This document shows positions 42,616-54,420 of a stretch of DNA of 64,000 nucleotides, piece after piece (the first letter of the stretch is position 1; each line of letters opens with the position of its first letter). The stretch spans positions 47,109,480 to 47,173,479 of the forward strand of contig JAJKFL010000042.1 of NCBI GenBank assembly GCA_021186555.1. Direction: 5' to 3'. Made by a program: the position numbers and the translations under genes. The notes beneath the pieces are model-generated. The model was not told the DNA's origin. It did not search any database and worked only from the letters and a program-made list of their open reading frames with translations. Source of the stretch: Reticulitermes speratus. Taxonomy: Eukaryota > Arthropoda > Insecta > Blattodea > Rhinotermitidae.

Positions 42616-43286
42616 ACTGTATCAGACTTAGGAAAATAAAACACTGACATTAGTTATGAAATACAAGATGACGCTAAAATATTCAGTTGAAACTTTGTGT
42701 TAGCTTCAGTTCCTTTCAGTTACTGTACAGTTAGTTACTCGGAATTATCATTCAATTCATGGATGTAGAACAGTGCTTTTAACTGTCATTTAAATCAATG
42801 AGTATTATTACTATTTTGGGTGCTTTAGCAATGTAAAAGCTACTGAGGGATCAATGTCTTTCGTACTCGTAAATTGGTCTCTTGACCCATGATTCTCTTT
42901 AATGGCACTCTCTTACCTCTGTGTCTGTGACACCGCTTTACCCCAGGCACCACGTGTTGAACATATGCCTCCTTGTTTGCCGAATAAATTGTTCTGTGGC
43001 GGAACTGGTGAGCGTAATTGTGACGATGAATGGTAATGAACGGAGTTGCGAAACGCAAATTTCCCATTTCGTTTAGCCATCCGTATTGCCGTTCCGTTGC
43101 TTTCCTGCTTTGTGTGCCCGATGACATGTTTGCTATGTTTACGTTATATGTACGTCAGCGTTTAGGGTTTCACGTCAGTAAAGAATTAGATTATTGTATT
43201 CTGGTTTATGAACCGGTGTAGTCTGGTGATCAAGGTTTTGGGGAATCGTTTTGCAGTCATCTCGAAGGTTCACTGAAGATGCGGTA
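42616..43286. other. No feature recognised
   Basis: No motif or repeat match. Confidence 0.5.
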
Positions 43287-43294
43287 ACCTAGCA

Positions 43295-43800
43295 CAGCGG
43301 TATTCAAACATTTTTGTTCGCGTACCCCCACATATAATTTATCTACAACTTTGTACCCCCAAAGTTGTTGGTGCATAATTCAAGTTATACATAGTCTATA
43401 ATCTACATCTAAAATAAGTTAAATAAATTACATCCAAAATAATGTATTAAATAATAAGTTTTAAATGAAAAAAATGAGAATCAGGCTATTAAATAACAAA
43501 TATATTATTGCCTATCATATAAAATTAATAAAGAAACAAAGGTATTTTAGCAAAGCAAAAGTATATGCACTATGTGGAATAAAATGAAACTAGCCGCCCA
43601 GATAAGAATTGAATAAGGAGAGAGAGAGAGAGAAAAAAAAGGCGCTCCCAAATTGCTTGTCCTTATGTCCGGGTCTTTTATGGCTAACCCTAAATCTGGC
43701 CCTGATTATTCAGTGTTTATCATGAAATAATACATTTATTTTTTTTTAATTTTACGTACCCCCTAACATGTCTTCGCTTACCCCAGGTTGAATACCACTG
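43295..43800 (+). mobile_element. hAT-like MITE, family H2
   Basis: Inverted ends CAGCGGTATTCAA and TTGAATACCACTG, a GAGA run, no coding. Target duplication ACCTAGCA / ACCTAGAA (43287-43294 and 43801-43808). Confidence 0.92.
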
Positions 43801-43808
43801 ACCTAGAA

Positions 43809-44844
43809 GGCCATAATGTGAGGTTTCTTGGAGTTGTTCCGAATCGACAGTCGAAATCAAGATTACAGCCTTCTGGAATTGACATCGTCAAATAAGGTAC
43901 ATTCCAAATATTACGAAGAACATGCTGTCTTCGCTTCCTACTCTGAGGATAGAAGCAGTATATTTATTCGAAACCAGATTATGCCCCTTCATGACACGAA
44001 GACGGCATTATTGTCATCGACGTAATCTGAACATCTGTTTACGTTGGACACTATAATCTCGCACAGTATCAAACACTTTACGTTATTTGTCTAAGTTACG
44101 TTCTGCTTACGTGCACCACACGTGGCCAGCGTAGAGGTTTCGCTGTAATATCACTGTGGATGAAATGAACTGTTTACCTTGGCAGAACAAGACAAACAGG
44201 TGTTGGCAGCAACTTGCGATGACGGTGAACTTGTCTTACGCGTGCGTTGAAGTCTCCGAACACAGTGCCAATTAATTCCGGTATAAGGTTAACTGCATCG
44301 CGTATAGAAATTAATCGTTTTTGATGAAGCTTGAATACTGTGTTTGTGTCTTTCTGACTGTTAGAGAAATAACCCGTTTTAATGCCTTATAACGTTATGC
44401 TTGTATACTTAGAGAACCACAGCTTTGAGAATTTTAGTGACATTTTTTCTCTCTAACGAGAATCCCACGAAATGAATATGATTTATGATGGTAAGTAACA
44501 TTCACGATGTGCTTTGTTCGGCGTTGGAATTCTGCGTGGACGAACGGTCGCTCTTTTGTTGTAAGTGTCTCCTGTCATCTTCTGGATGATTTGCACTGCT
44601 TCCTTATTGTTTGCTGTTTGTTCGTGTTTTGCACATAGATTATGAATTCAATGCACAGTACTGAGTTTACAAAATGGAACTAAACAAATAATCAACAACG
44701 ATCTATCCTCAGTAAACGTCTCACTTTCATCAAATTGTCTTACTTGTAATTGCCTATTCTACACTCACACGGGAATGAAGGTGGATGATACAGTCGACTT
44801 CCCAGTGAATGCTTCAACGCATAAGTTCACCACGAAAATGTGAC
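43809..44844. other. No feature recognised
   Basis: No motif or repeat match. Confidence 0.5.
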
Positions 44845-44856
44845 TGACAAGGTTAC

Positions 44857-45085
44857 AACCTTGATTTCTGGCTTCCGCCGCGATGTTGATGAGATCTGCG
44901 CTCTTTTGGGATATTACGCGCCGTCGTGTGTTAATTGTTTACCGACGTTTCGGAACAACGTATCGGTCCCATCTTCACGGGTCAAGATTCAAGATCCGTG
45001 AAGATGGGACCGATACGTTTTCCCGAAACGTCGGTAAACAATTACCACACGACGCCGCGTAGTATCCCAGAAGAGCTCAGATCTC
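44857..45085. mobile_element. Foldback of the GAAACGTCGGTA type
   Basis: Begins with the family end TGGCTTCCGCCGCGATGTTG. Arms GAGATCTGCGCTCTTTTGGG and CCCAGAAGAGCTCAGATCTC. Both cores read GTGAAGA, not CTGAAGA (core C3 is G). Perfect 12-bp target duplication GACAAGGTTACA (44845-44856 and 45086-45097). Confidence 0.92.
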
Positions 45086-45126
45086 GACAAGGTTACAGTT
45101 TTTTTTGGTATGTTTCGTTTTAAAGC

Positions 45127-45420
45127 TATCCAATTACAGGCCTGGACAGGCCCTTAGGGCTCCAGGAGGTTGAGGCTCCCAGAATTTCTAGACAATCTGT
45201 AAATGAAGGTGGTAAGGTTGTCAGCCCTACGCACCGGCCGCCTTCCCCCCCCCCCCCCCAGGAGATATCTCTGATAGTCATTTCTGTTAGAGACTGAGTC
45301 GACCCCAGGGCCATAGTGCGACCGGAAGGATTATGTCAATGAAAAATTCCATTGACACCATCGTGAATCGAAACCGCGACCTTCCGTCTTGTAGCGCAGT
45401 GCGCCACCGCGTGCTCCGTT
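45127..45420 (-). mobile_element. SINE B
   Basis: Reverse copy from CCAATTACAGGCCTGGACAG through a C-run at 45245-45259 to the head ending GCGCCACCGCGTGCTCC. Confidence 0.92.
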
Positions 45421-45960
45421 TAAGTAAAGAAGGGGCCCTCATATTCTCAAATATCTGTAACGACTGGTAGAAGCATCTGGCTCGATATAGATCCGGTACA
45501 TGTAATGAAGTCCAAGTGTTTACTGTTGACTGTCATTTAGTTCAGTTCACTGAGGGCCAAGGCGATCGCACCAGACGAATCACGTCTTATTTACTCGCCC
45601 ACTATACGTCTTGCAATCCTCTGTCGTGTATTTGCATAACTAAAAGAGCCGTGTGTGCTTACACCTACCTACGTGCCGCACGACGTCATCAACATGGCCG
45701 CCTGCATAGCGGTATAACCACATGACCGGGTGACAACTTCATGCCCTTCACAATGTCAGGCTGTCGAGGCGCTGAGCCCGGTATTAAAGCTGAACAGACC
45801 TTGTGCGAGATCGGCAGTCAGATGTAAGTTCTAATGTATTTGCTTGCAAACATCAAGATGTTACCATGCAACACAACTTTTAACTTTTATTACCACAACA
45901 TTTGAAGTTCTTAATAGCGTTGATGTTGCAGGATGTATATTGTAACAGGGTAAGAAATAT
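45421..45960. other. No feature recognised
   Basis: No motif or repeat match. Confidence 0.5.
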
Positions 45961-46010
45961 GCCCTGAAGATGGAAGCGGCAGGTTCCTCCGAAAGTCTAT
46001 AAATCTATAT
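45961..46010 (+). ncRNA. Degraded hammerhead-like unit
   Basis: CTGAAGA (45964-45970), a GGAAG/TTCC stem II, CCGAAAGTCTATAAATC. Stem III is altered. Confidence 0.4.
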
Positions 46011-46277
46011 CAAACTACGCATTACAGAAGTCTGTAATCTTTTGTTTATTACTTATTTATTTAACGATGCTGTCAGTAACTTAGTCTGTATAAGGTCGAG
46101 TTTAGATATTGAGTGCTGTGTTGCCAAGTATGTGGCAAGAAGCCGTCGTGACCTATTTTAATGTGCTGTCACAGCATTTTTCTGGAGGTCAGATGAAAAT
46201 TACGCGGAACGTCATTCAGGATGGTACACCTCACCAACCGATAAGATTCACTAGGACGAGGTCTATATATACTTATA

Positions 46278-46668
46278 ATAATAATAATAATAATTCCTGG
46301 CTCAACAGCCCTGTATGGGCCTGGGTCCCCCTCCTCTTGCCGAGGTTACTAAGTCATGCGCATTCATGGCAGCTAGTGACCGGCCAGCTAGCCGCGCTTA
46401 GTGTTCTATCGCCGAGGCAGTCCAGGAAGACTTGGATGAGAAATGGAGGCAATTTGGCTTACGCAACATTTTTATTCATGCCCGTAAGGTTCTTTTACAT
46501 GCCGTAAATCTACGACATGGGACCGACGGCTTTACTTCCCCTCCGAAGGAAGTGGTGCTCCGGATTTTTTATCATCCTTAAAAATCCATCGACCTCGGTC
46601 GGGATCGAACCCGCGAACCTTGGGTCCAGTGGCGAGCACGCTAACCACTAGTCCACCGAGGGCGACAT
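46278..46668 (-). mobile_element. SINE E
   Basis: Reverse copy with an (AAT)n tail at 46278-46293, the shared body, and a tRNA-like head at about 46595-46665. The internal ACGACATGGGACCGACGGC block matches the copy at 20285-20705. Confidence 0.9.
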
Positions 46669-46966
46669 ATTTCATAAATATCTGCAGTCTTTTGGGAATG
46701 GGTTGAACTACTTACATCAAAGCATGGCCAATTTGTGTATGTATGTATGTACGATCGACATAGATGTTTGTGTGCATGATCCGTACAGTTGCGAACTGCT
46801 AAACCTGGCAGGCTTACTTTTAATGCTGTTGATATTACAACACTGTGATTTCTGGCTGTTAGCTTTGTGTGTTTTAGATTTTAGTGTTGAAATGCTTTAA
46901 TCAACTCTGTAAGGGCGACGTAATAACTGGATTGGTGTGTTGGGCCTACATTCATTTTTATTGAAC

Positions 46967-47092
46967 GGCTCCCTGATAATGATACCTCGGTGTCGAAACA
47001 TGTAGAAGTTTTATAATAGCTCATGAATGTATTTTATTCAGTGCAACAGCTGGTTGATATAATAATTATAAGAATATGTACGGTGTGAGTAA
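46967..47092 (+). mobile_element. Broken hammerhead-bearing arm
   Basis: CCTGATAATGATACC then GTGTCGAAACATGTAGAAG: core G8 is A. Ends with ATGTACGGTGTGAG, resembling the family end. Confidence 0.55.
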
Positions 47093-47098
47093 CAGGGA

Positions 47099-47393
47099 AC
47101 ACGCGGTGGCGCAGTTGGTTGAGGCACTGCGCTACAAGCAGGAAGGTCGCGGGTTCGATTCCCGATGGTGTCATTGGAATTTGTCATTGACATAATCCTT
47201 CCGGTCGTACTACGGTCCTGGGGTCGACTCAGTCTCTAACAGAATATTTCCTAGGGGGTAAAGGCGGCCGGTGCGTAGGGCTGACAACTTTACCACCTTC
47301 ATGTGCCGATTGTCTAGAAATCTGGGAGCCTCAACCTCCTGGAACCTAAGGGCCTGTCCAGTACTGTAATGGGATTGCTGTACCTTTACCTTT
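47099..47393 (+). mobile_element. SINE B
   Basis: Head ACACGCGGTGGCGCAGTTGG, B box GGGTTCGATTCCCG, complete body. Flanks TGAGTAACA / TGAATAACA suggest an old target duplication. Confidence 0.93.
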
Positions 47394-48475
47394 ATGAATA
47401 ACATAGAAAAGGTGGAGCGTTGCTTCCATAGCTGAGGCAGTACCAGCTTTCGAATGATCCCGCTGCATTGAGTTATATGCGAGCTTTACTGTTGTATACT
47501 GTTGTATGCGTTTTATCAACTGACGAGTTAACTTTGCGACATTTGAGGTTCTCACAGCGGTGTTGCTGGAGATTCAAGTCTTCCAGGATATTACTCCATA
47601 TCGACTGGTAATCACCAAGGTCTTGGACTACGTGACTCTGAAGATAAAGGCACTGTGATCGCTCTACATGACAGTAACTGTCAGTAGACAGGGCGTAACA
47701 TCCCATAAGTCTTGAAAGGATTTTAAATTTGTCTTGAAAATATAAGCTGCAGTTTTCACCGAAACGTTGATACCTCTGTACCGAATTATGCTTTATGACA
47801 TGTTATATCTTCTGCTCCATTCTGTCATAAATTGAAAAATGTATGCTAAACCAAATGCGTACTTCGCATACTCTTTTATGCTTTCACACCTCTTACATTT
47901 TCCATAAATTCTATTTCCTGGTAGAAGGAGCTACTAGGAGATGGAACTTATGAAAAGAGAAGTGAAGAGTAGCAATTGAAAGGGTTGATGTTAAAGCAGA
48001 ATACAGAATGGAAAATTGTGTATCCTGTGCTGTTTGTCCGCTCTCAAACTACCTGCTGGATGGGTGAGATTGAAGAGGGGTTGAATGCAGACAGCCGAAG
48101 CTCTGGTAAGTGCGTAGACAATGGATTGTGTGGGAGGTTTAAGGAAGGGGTGGTTTTTTGTTGTACTGGGTAAATCACTTCTGCCTGCGCCATTTGGTGG
48201 GCTGCATCCCTTTGTACAATACAAATCTTATCCCACCCTTATATGTGTACCTCATCATAAAGGATGTTTTCTTGAACCAAAAAAAAAAATCCTACCCAAA
48301 AGATCTCCCTGTTCTGTCCCCTCCATTCTAAATAGTTTGAGTTGTTAGTACATGTCTGCGGTTAGGGTCATTGGTCCAGAAATGCCTTGTTTATATGGCT
48401 GCTTTAAGATCAGCATTAAGATTTCTACAACATTTTATGGTGCTTAGGGTTCGTGATGGTGAGGAAGTAAAAATA
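47394..48475. other. Mostly unassigned
   Basis: 47755-47800 (CACCGAAACGTTGATACCTC) is an old ribozyme-unit remnant. No gene seen. Confidence 0.4.
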
Positions 48476-48612
48476 CTGCTGCTATGGCGGCATATCGACT
48501 TTCAGGGGGAGTGGAAGTATAGCTCCACTGATTCTTAACCTTGGCTCTAAGGCGATGAGTGGTCACCCTCAGACTTTACCCGTGGGAAGAGCCCGCGGTA
48601 CCCATTGTGTAG
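48476..48612 (-). mobile_element. SINE C fragment
   Basis: Reverse: GGGGGAGTGGAAGTATAGCT, CCACTGATTCTTAACC, GGAAGAGCCCGCGGTACCC. Confidence 0.7.
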
Positions 48613-48718
48613 GATAAGGGATGGAACAAATAGGCCACTTGATCCATTATAACTACAGCGTGTACCGGAAACAGGAAAAGGAATCAAAATATGAGACCCT
48701 CTAAAAACATATATTAAC

Positions 48719-49101
48719 AGGGGTGCACCCAAGGGGGGCTGCAACCCCCCGAGACCCCCAAAAACCGAAATTTAAAAACACAGATTGTGTAGATATGATA
48801 TCAAAAATTTTACGTGATTTACCCTTCAGCCGAAATCAGCCACTGAAATCTGCTGATGACTAGTACATTAGAATTTTGATAAATAAATTAATAAAATAAA
48901 AAAAACAAGACGATAGGCGCTGTGATTGAGTCACGGAACATGTAGTTATATTTGTATGTACATAAATGCAGTTGCAGACAGTGTTATGTTGTACTTATGA
49001 CATGATTTTTATAACATATATATTTAAAAGCAAATATAAATTATATATAGCCTCAAGGCCAACACCCTACCTCCAGCGAAATATTCTGGGTGCCCACCCT
49101 T
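48719..49101 (-). mobile_element. hAT-like MITE, family H3
   Basis: Reverse copy: AGGGGTGCACCCAAGGGGGG at one end, GGGTGCCCACCCTT at the other. Perfect 8-bp target duplication ATATTAAC (48711-48718 and 49102-49109). Confidence 0.9.
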
Positions 49102-49189
49102 ATATTAACATTCTAAAACTTAGTGGTAACTATCTGTACCATCTGATTTAACACCTTTAAGCTGTATATTGCCACACTGTATGATTCTC

Positions 49190-49355
49190 GCAATAAGCAG
49201 TCATTATGTCTCTAAGCCGCACCAACTGATTTTTTGTAATAGATTATTGATCAACTCACACCAACAAATGCACAAAACAAGTTTGTCACTGATTTCTTTA
49301 TTAAAAGATTGATGTGAATTGATCAATTGTACAAAAATGCACGGTAAATATAACG
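49190..49355. mobile_element. Collapsed foldback, core lost
   Basis: ACCAACAAATGCACAAAACA and TTTCTTTATT match the arm of 61409-62123; the family end AAAAATGCACGGTAAATATA is present at 49336-49355. The ribozyme region is deleted. Confidence 0.7.
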
Positions 49356-50311
49356 TGAAGAATTGTGTTGTTTATTTCTGAGGCAAGAATTGAGTTCTCT
49401 TATATCGTATACATTTAAAAGAATTTCGGGCTTCCAAGTATTTTTAATAGCGGTGTTAAAATTTTAGACTCGTTTGTGTGTATGCGAATATACACGGTGT
49501 CACGTTTTATCAGGCAGTCATCTTAGGGTTTAAATACAGCAGCATAAACCACGTGTGTGGGCTCCACGAAGCGAACGTAGAATATGAATTGAACAGCAAG
49601 TTTATGTTTTCAGAAGACTGTATCTTTTAAATGTTTAGTGTCATTTCAACACGCATCCCAACACTTTGCACAATGTTATGCAATCTGGAAAACACGAACT
49701 CAAGGGTTTTCTTCAAGAAGTCAAGAGAAACAGTGACAGACGTGTCTCAAATTTGTTGTTGCATTTCGTCAAGTGTTACAGGTTATAATCCGTGGACTTC
49801 ATCTTTGTCCCAACCCCACAAACAGAGTCAGGACGTCACAGAGGTCATTCTGCTTGTCCTTTGTAGTCACTTTACAGTCACGGTTCATGTCTCAATGTGG
49901 GTCACAGCTATGTGAGTGTCGTCACATGATAGCGGTCATTGGACAGGTTTCGTCTGGGTGACAGAAGATCCCTCAGTTCTGGATCACTGATCTGCACTGT
50001 CGCGGATACGTTCAACGGGAGAGGACTTGCGGCAGGACGTTCCTGGTCACAGAACTAGCGAGTAATGAGAGGCGTGGCACTGTAATTGCAGTGTTTTGTA
50101 CAGTTCTGCTGTAAGCAGAGCTTTGTTTCAGACCAGCGTTATTTCAGTGTGAATAATACCGCGTGCTTGCACACATTATGACTGTTTATGATGTAGATTT
50201 TTCCGATCTTTTGACAAGTAGCGGACGTTACGTCGAAATGTTGGTGTCAACCAGCTGCGGTACACCTTGTCTGAATATTGCCTGTCGTTTTGTATGGATG
50301 TGAGATTGGTG
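49356..50311. other. No feature recognised
   Basis: No gene seen; TACGTCGAAATGTTGGTGTC at 50229 may be a ribozyme remnant. Confidence 0.45.
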
Positions 50312-50319
50312 CCCTATAT

Positions 50320-50793
50320 CATTGGTATTTAACTTGGGGTAAGCGAAGACATTTTAGGGGGTACGTAAAATTAAAAAATATACATTATTTCATGATAAAC
50401 ACTGAATAATCAGAGCCAGATTTAGGGTTAGCCACAAGAGACCCGGACGTAAGGACATGCGATTTGAGACGCCATTTTTCTCTTTCTCTCTCTCTCTCTC
50501 TCTTTATGCGATTTTATCTGGGCGGCTGCTTATCCTGTCATATAATTTTGCTTCTATTTTTCCTTTATATTTATGTAGACATAATATATTTGTTTTTTAA
50601 TAGCTTGACTCTCTTTTTCTCATTTAAAACTTGTTATTTAATACATTATTTTGGTGTAATTTATTTAATTATTTTAGATGTAGATTATAGACTGTGTATA
50701 ACTTGAATTATGCACCAACAAATTTGGGGGTACAAAGTTGAAGAGAAATTATATCTGGGGGTACGCAAAAAAAAAAAAGGTTGAATACCACTG
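50320..50793 (-). mobile_element. hAT-like MITE, family H2
   Basis: Same family as 43295-43800 in opposite orientation. Ends CATTGGTATTTAA and TTGAATACCACTG; perfect 8-bp target duplication CCCTATAT (50312-50319 and 50794-50801). Confidence 0.93.
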
Positions 50794-50839
50794 CCCTATA
50801 TTAGGGAAGAACATAAGTTAACGGAGATTTGTAACAGTG

Positions 50840-51085
50840 ACTAACCTACTGGGTAGACTGTCCGGGGATCGAATCCAGAGATTTTTCTCTTCTTCAAAAC
50901 GTGCCGACCAGCGCTGGAACCCTTCCAGCCTCCAGTCACTGGATACCTGGAGACTTTTTCAGGGCTTGAAGCGGCTGGGGTGTGAGTCTGACCCACTTAC
51001 CTCCATTAGTGCCAAGGTTAAGAATGAGTGGAGCTGTGCCTCCACTCCCGTATATGCCTTTATGGCGTGGACAGGGGCAAATTTA
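50840..51085 (+). mobile_element. SINE C, diverged
   Basis: GGTAGACTGTCCGGGGATCG, ACCTCCATTAGTGCCAAGG, AATGAGTGGAGCTGTGCC. Confidence 0.82.
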
Positions 51086-51089
51086 CTCT

Positions 51090-51440
51090 TTGCATGGATT
51101 AAGAGGGACGTGAGAGCAGGTGCTTAGGAGAATATTGGGCCCAAGTGGGAGGGGAAAAAAGTAGGAAGATGGAGAAAATTGCCTAAAAATTCGACCTCTT
51201 TGCCAAATATTATGAAGAAGCTCAGGGAGTGTGGCACGTATGTTGAAGAAGAGTACGACACACAGGGTTTTGGTGCGAATTACCCAAGGGATACTTGGAA
51301 GACCTAGACGTAGATGGGAACATAATGATAAAACAGATCTTCAAGAAATAGGATACATAATGTGGGTAGTTAAGCGTAGTCGGGCTCTTGCGGTCACAAG
51401 CTGCATTAAATAGGCCAGTTTCTTGACTAACCGGGCTCTA
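51090..51440 (+). mobile_element. LINE 3' region, diverged
   Basis: AGGAGAATATTGGGCCCAAG (RRIFG), GGAAGACCTAGACGTAGATG (GRPRRRW), ACAGATCTTCAAGAAATAGG (TDLQEIG), and TTTCTTGACTAACCGGGC. Confidence 0.8.
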
Positions 51441-51540
51441 TGCAGATAATTAGGTATATTAATGTCATGGAGTCTTTATTTTCCTGGTGTAACATTTATT
51501 CGTGTTTTGGAGGTTTTAACGTGCTATGGGAATGGATAAT

Positions 51541-51584
51541 TTCCGACGTTTCGGAGATATTTGCCGCCTCCATCTTCAGGGTAA
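51541..51584 (-). ncRNA. Hammerhead ribozyme-like motif, single unit
   Basis: Minus strand TTACC, CTGAAGA (51573-51579), T, stem II GGAG/CTCC, GAAACGTC (51545-51552), GGAAA. Stem I two firm pairs. Confidence 0.52.
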
Positions 51585-53690
51585 AAATGACTAGAGAGCG
51601 ATAAATTTGGGATATGTAAGCACATAAGTCCCAGAAGAGGTGAGCAGTGAATAGGGACTGTCACAGTCTTTGAATCTGCGAAGGGTCGTTTGTCGTATTC
51701 CCTGTCCACCGCTACTATTTGGCCCAGGCCCGATGCTGGCCATTCTCGTCATATGGGGTCCGATGAGAATGCTCTTCAATGCAGCCTAACTGCATTTCCG
51801 TTACTCATTTCGGACTTGAAGATAGAGGCAGAAGATTTCTCCTCAACGTCGCTAACTCATCTCCACTGCCTTGATTCATATTGCAGCGAATTTTAGCTAG
51901 TGAAGAGGATTCTGACATTTAGGTCTTCAAAAACACTTGAAGGTCAATTTTAATATTTTCCTACTGTCTCAACATTGGTCTCTTTAATAAGGCTCTTTAA
52001 TTCAGGTTCCGTGCAAAAGAAAAAAAAAATTGTCATTTTTTCCTAATTCTCGTTGCATGACCAGAAGTGTCATCCACCTTGCTATGCTCAGCTCGACGTA
52101 AATTTTTCGCCAGCTGCACTTCCTGAGGCCATCTGGTGGCATTAATACGAAACGTGCCTCATTTGCGTTACAGCTCACAAACAACTTGTTAAACTTCGAA
52201 CGGATCCTTGTGTAAACATTTCTGAAACCGTTTTGACACCCTGATGCTAGTTACTGAACTGTCATGCTCTGTAGTTTGTCTTGTCTGCTAATTGGTGTGC
52301 AAAGAAATTAGAGGAGTTTAACTTCCAGTGCAATTCTGAACTCTCCGACAGTTATTGTTTTTATTATTATTTATTATTATTATTATTAAATGACTGTTTT
52401 CGGAAGGGAATTTGTTACACTTAGTCAGATGTAATAATTTATTACATTATTTTAAGGTGTTCTTATTAATTATTTAAACAAGTTATGTTTGTTTATTTAT
52501 TTGTTTGGTTGTGTTTGTTTTATTTTGTCTGTTTATTGTCCGTTGTTATTTGTGTTTGTATGTTGTGCTGTTTGTGTAACTGGCCTTCTGGCTGTTGATT
52601 CGGCACATTGATAAACTAGAATTGAATATTGAATTTATATTATTATTATTATTATTATTATTAAAGGCCGCGTATTTCAGTATGCAGATCCCGAAATAGA
52701 ATACTTTTTGTATAGAAATTTCGGTTAATTTTCGTTAATATATAAGAAATGAACATTACTCGTGATATTCAAATTTTTGTTTTACATCAAAATCAGGGGT
52801 AAAGAAATTTTCCAAATTCTACGAGCCACTCCAAAATCCGGCACCCGGCATTTTATGCACCCCTGGTCTAAATTTTATTTAAATGAAATGAAAACTTCGC
52901 AAATGTGTAAATGAGATTTATATTGTGGTCTTCAGAGTCTTGACACGGCGTAGTTTCTTATGTCCTGTAAAAAATCCTTTCGGAAGGACTTGTGTCTTCA
53001 TTTTGATGAAGAAACCTACGGAAAGGTATATTGGGCACAAAACGTGACATTTTTTGATACGGTATTTTTTTTCGAAATGCTTTTCATTCCGATTAAGTTA
53101 TTTAACATGTTATATTCGAGATAACCGTAAAAACAAAACGCATGATCGATGCCCGTTTTTTGGCCCATTTTAACCAGAATTCGTATGTGTCAGCAAATGC
53201 TGGTAACAGTACGCAGCAACGTGTCTCAGACCTCCTCGCTTTGCTGTATGCGGATGGACGGTATGACATTAGTGGATACATTGTTGCTACTTATTTGCGA
53301 ACACGATAAACATTTAATGTCAATTAAATTTGAAAAGTTTCTCTACACCAAAAGAGAGGCTGGAAGAGGCAGTGCAATATAAAATACCCTGTAAGCCCAC
53401 AAACGGATTGAAAAAGGCACTGCGATATTGTGGAACCCAAGAAAAGATTGGGCAGCTGTCAAATTCTGGGAGATTACTTGATTTATGAACTTCATACATC
53501 CATAAATAACACAGCATTTCGGAAATTGGACACTTTGCCGTCTTCAGCTGAAAGATTTGGGGCTGTCTGTATTCAGTTGTGTTTGAGATATTCTCAGGCA
53601 CTTGTCAAGAGATTTTGATTCTTAAGGAATGCAAGGAGGCCTGCGAGGTCTCCATACTGTATGTATGCCAGTGTGCTCGCCTCTAGTAAC
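51585..53690. other. No gene recognised; two ATT microsatellites
   Basis: (ATT)n at about 52359-52388 and 52639-52664, and a TTTATTTG-rich stretch at 52485-52540. No coding frame with a known motif. Confidence 0.5.
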
Positions 53691-53781
53691 TTCCGAAACA
53701 CTATAAGTTTTAAAACTTTCGCGGCGACATGATTCAATATAGTCTTCTCGGGCACACAGCCGCGTCAACTCGTTTGAATAC

Positions 53782-53820
53782 AACGTTTCCGGGACTAGCT
53801 CCGTCCCCATCCTCAGGCAA
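53782..53820 (-). ncRNA. Hammerhead ribozyme-like motif
   Basis: Minus strand CTGAGGA (53810-53816), T, stem II GGGGAC/GTCCC, GGAAACGTT. An extra G near GAAA and a weak stem I lower the score. Confidence 0.5.
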
Positions 53821-53828
53821 AACTGTTT

Positions 53829-53870
53829 TTTCTGAGGATGGGGACAGAGCTAGTCCCCGAAACGTTGTAT
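53829..53870 (+). ncRNA. Hammerhead ribozyme-like motif
   Basis: CTGAGGA (53832-53838), T, stem II GGGGAC/GTCCCC, GAAACGTT (53859-53866). Stem I weak. Confidence 0.53.
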
Positions 53871-54097
53871 TCAAACGAGTTGACGCGGCTGTGCGCCCGA
53901 GAAGACTATATTGAATTCCGAAACACTGTACAGCCTGGTGTGAACACAGCGTTACTAGAAGCTACTCAAACTACGAGTATAGTATTTCAAATTTCTTACA
54001 GTTCGCAGACTCAGCGTGACGAACGCAGGATGATCATCAGGCGGAAATCACATTAACGGCACTTAATGCAACGTCCTGAAATGGAGTATGGTATTAA

Positions 54098-54420
54098 CTA
54101 ACTCCGTGGAGCGGAGTACTTGAGAGCCCAGCAGTTTCTGAGCTACAAGGAGCTCCCTGCCTTTTATGTAAACGAAACATTAATTGCCGTATTCACAACA
54201 CCCCCTTACTCATCAATGTCCTGAGCCAGATGGATCTACTCCACAACTACCAATCCAATTTCTTTAACGCCCATTTAAATATTACCTTTTCCTTTGCATC
54301 TACGTCTTCCAAGCTGTCTTTTTCCTTCAGATTTTCAATTCAAAACACCATATGCTGATCTCTTCTCTGTTACAAATTCCACATGCCTCGCGCTTCTGAT
54401 CTTTATTGATTGGATTATCA
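54098..54420 (-). mobile_element. LINE 3' region, diverged
   Basis: AACTAACTCCGTGGAGC tail, GCCTTTTATGTAAACGAAAC, TCCTGAGCCAGATGGATC and CCATTTAAATATTACC align with 19380-19580. Confidence 0.75.

Larger units (their letters stand above)
53703..53915. mobile_element. Foldback element with two hammerhead-like motifs
   Basis: Arms ATTCAATATAGTCTTCTCGG and CCGAGAAGACTATATTGAAT meet around 53825. Perfect 12-bp target duplication TTCCGAAACACT (53691-53702 and 53916-53927). Confidence 0.93.

Noticed and set aside
52960-53035. Possible ribozyme core near TTTCGGAAGG and TGATGAAG
   Set aside because: Element order and stem pairing do not match a hammerhead.
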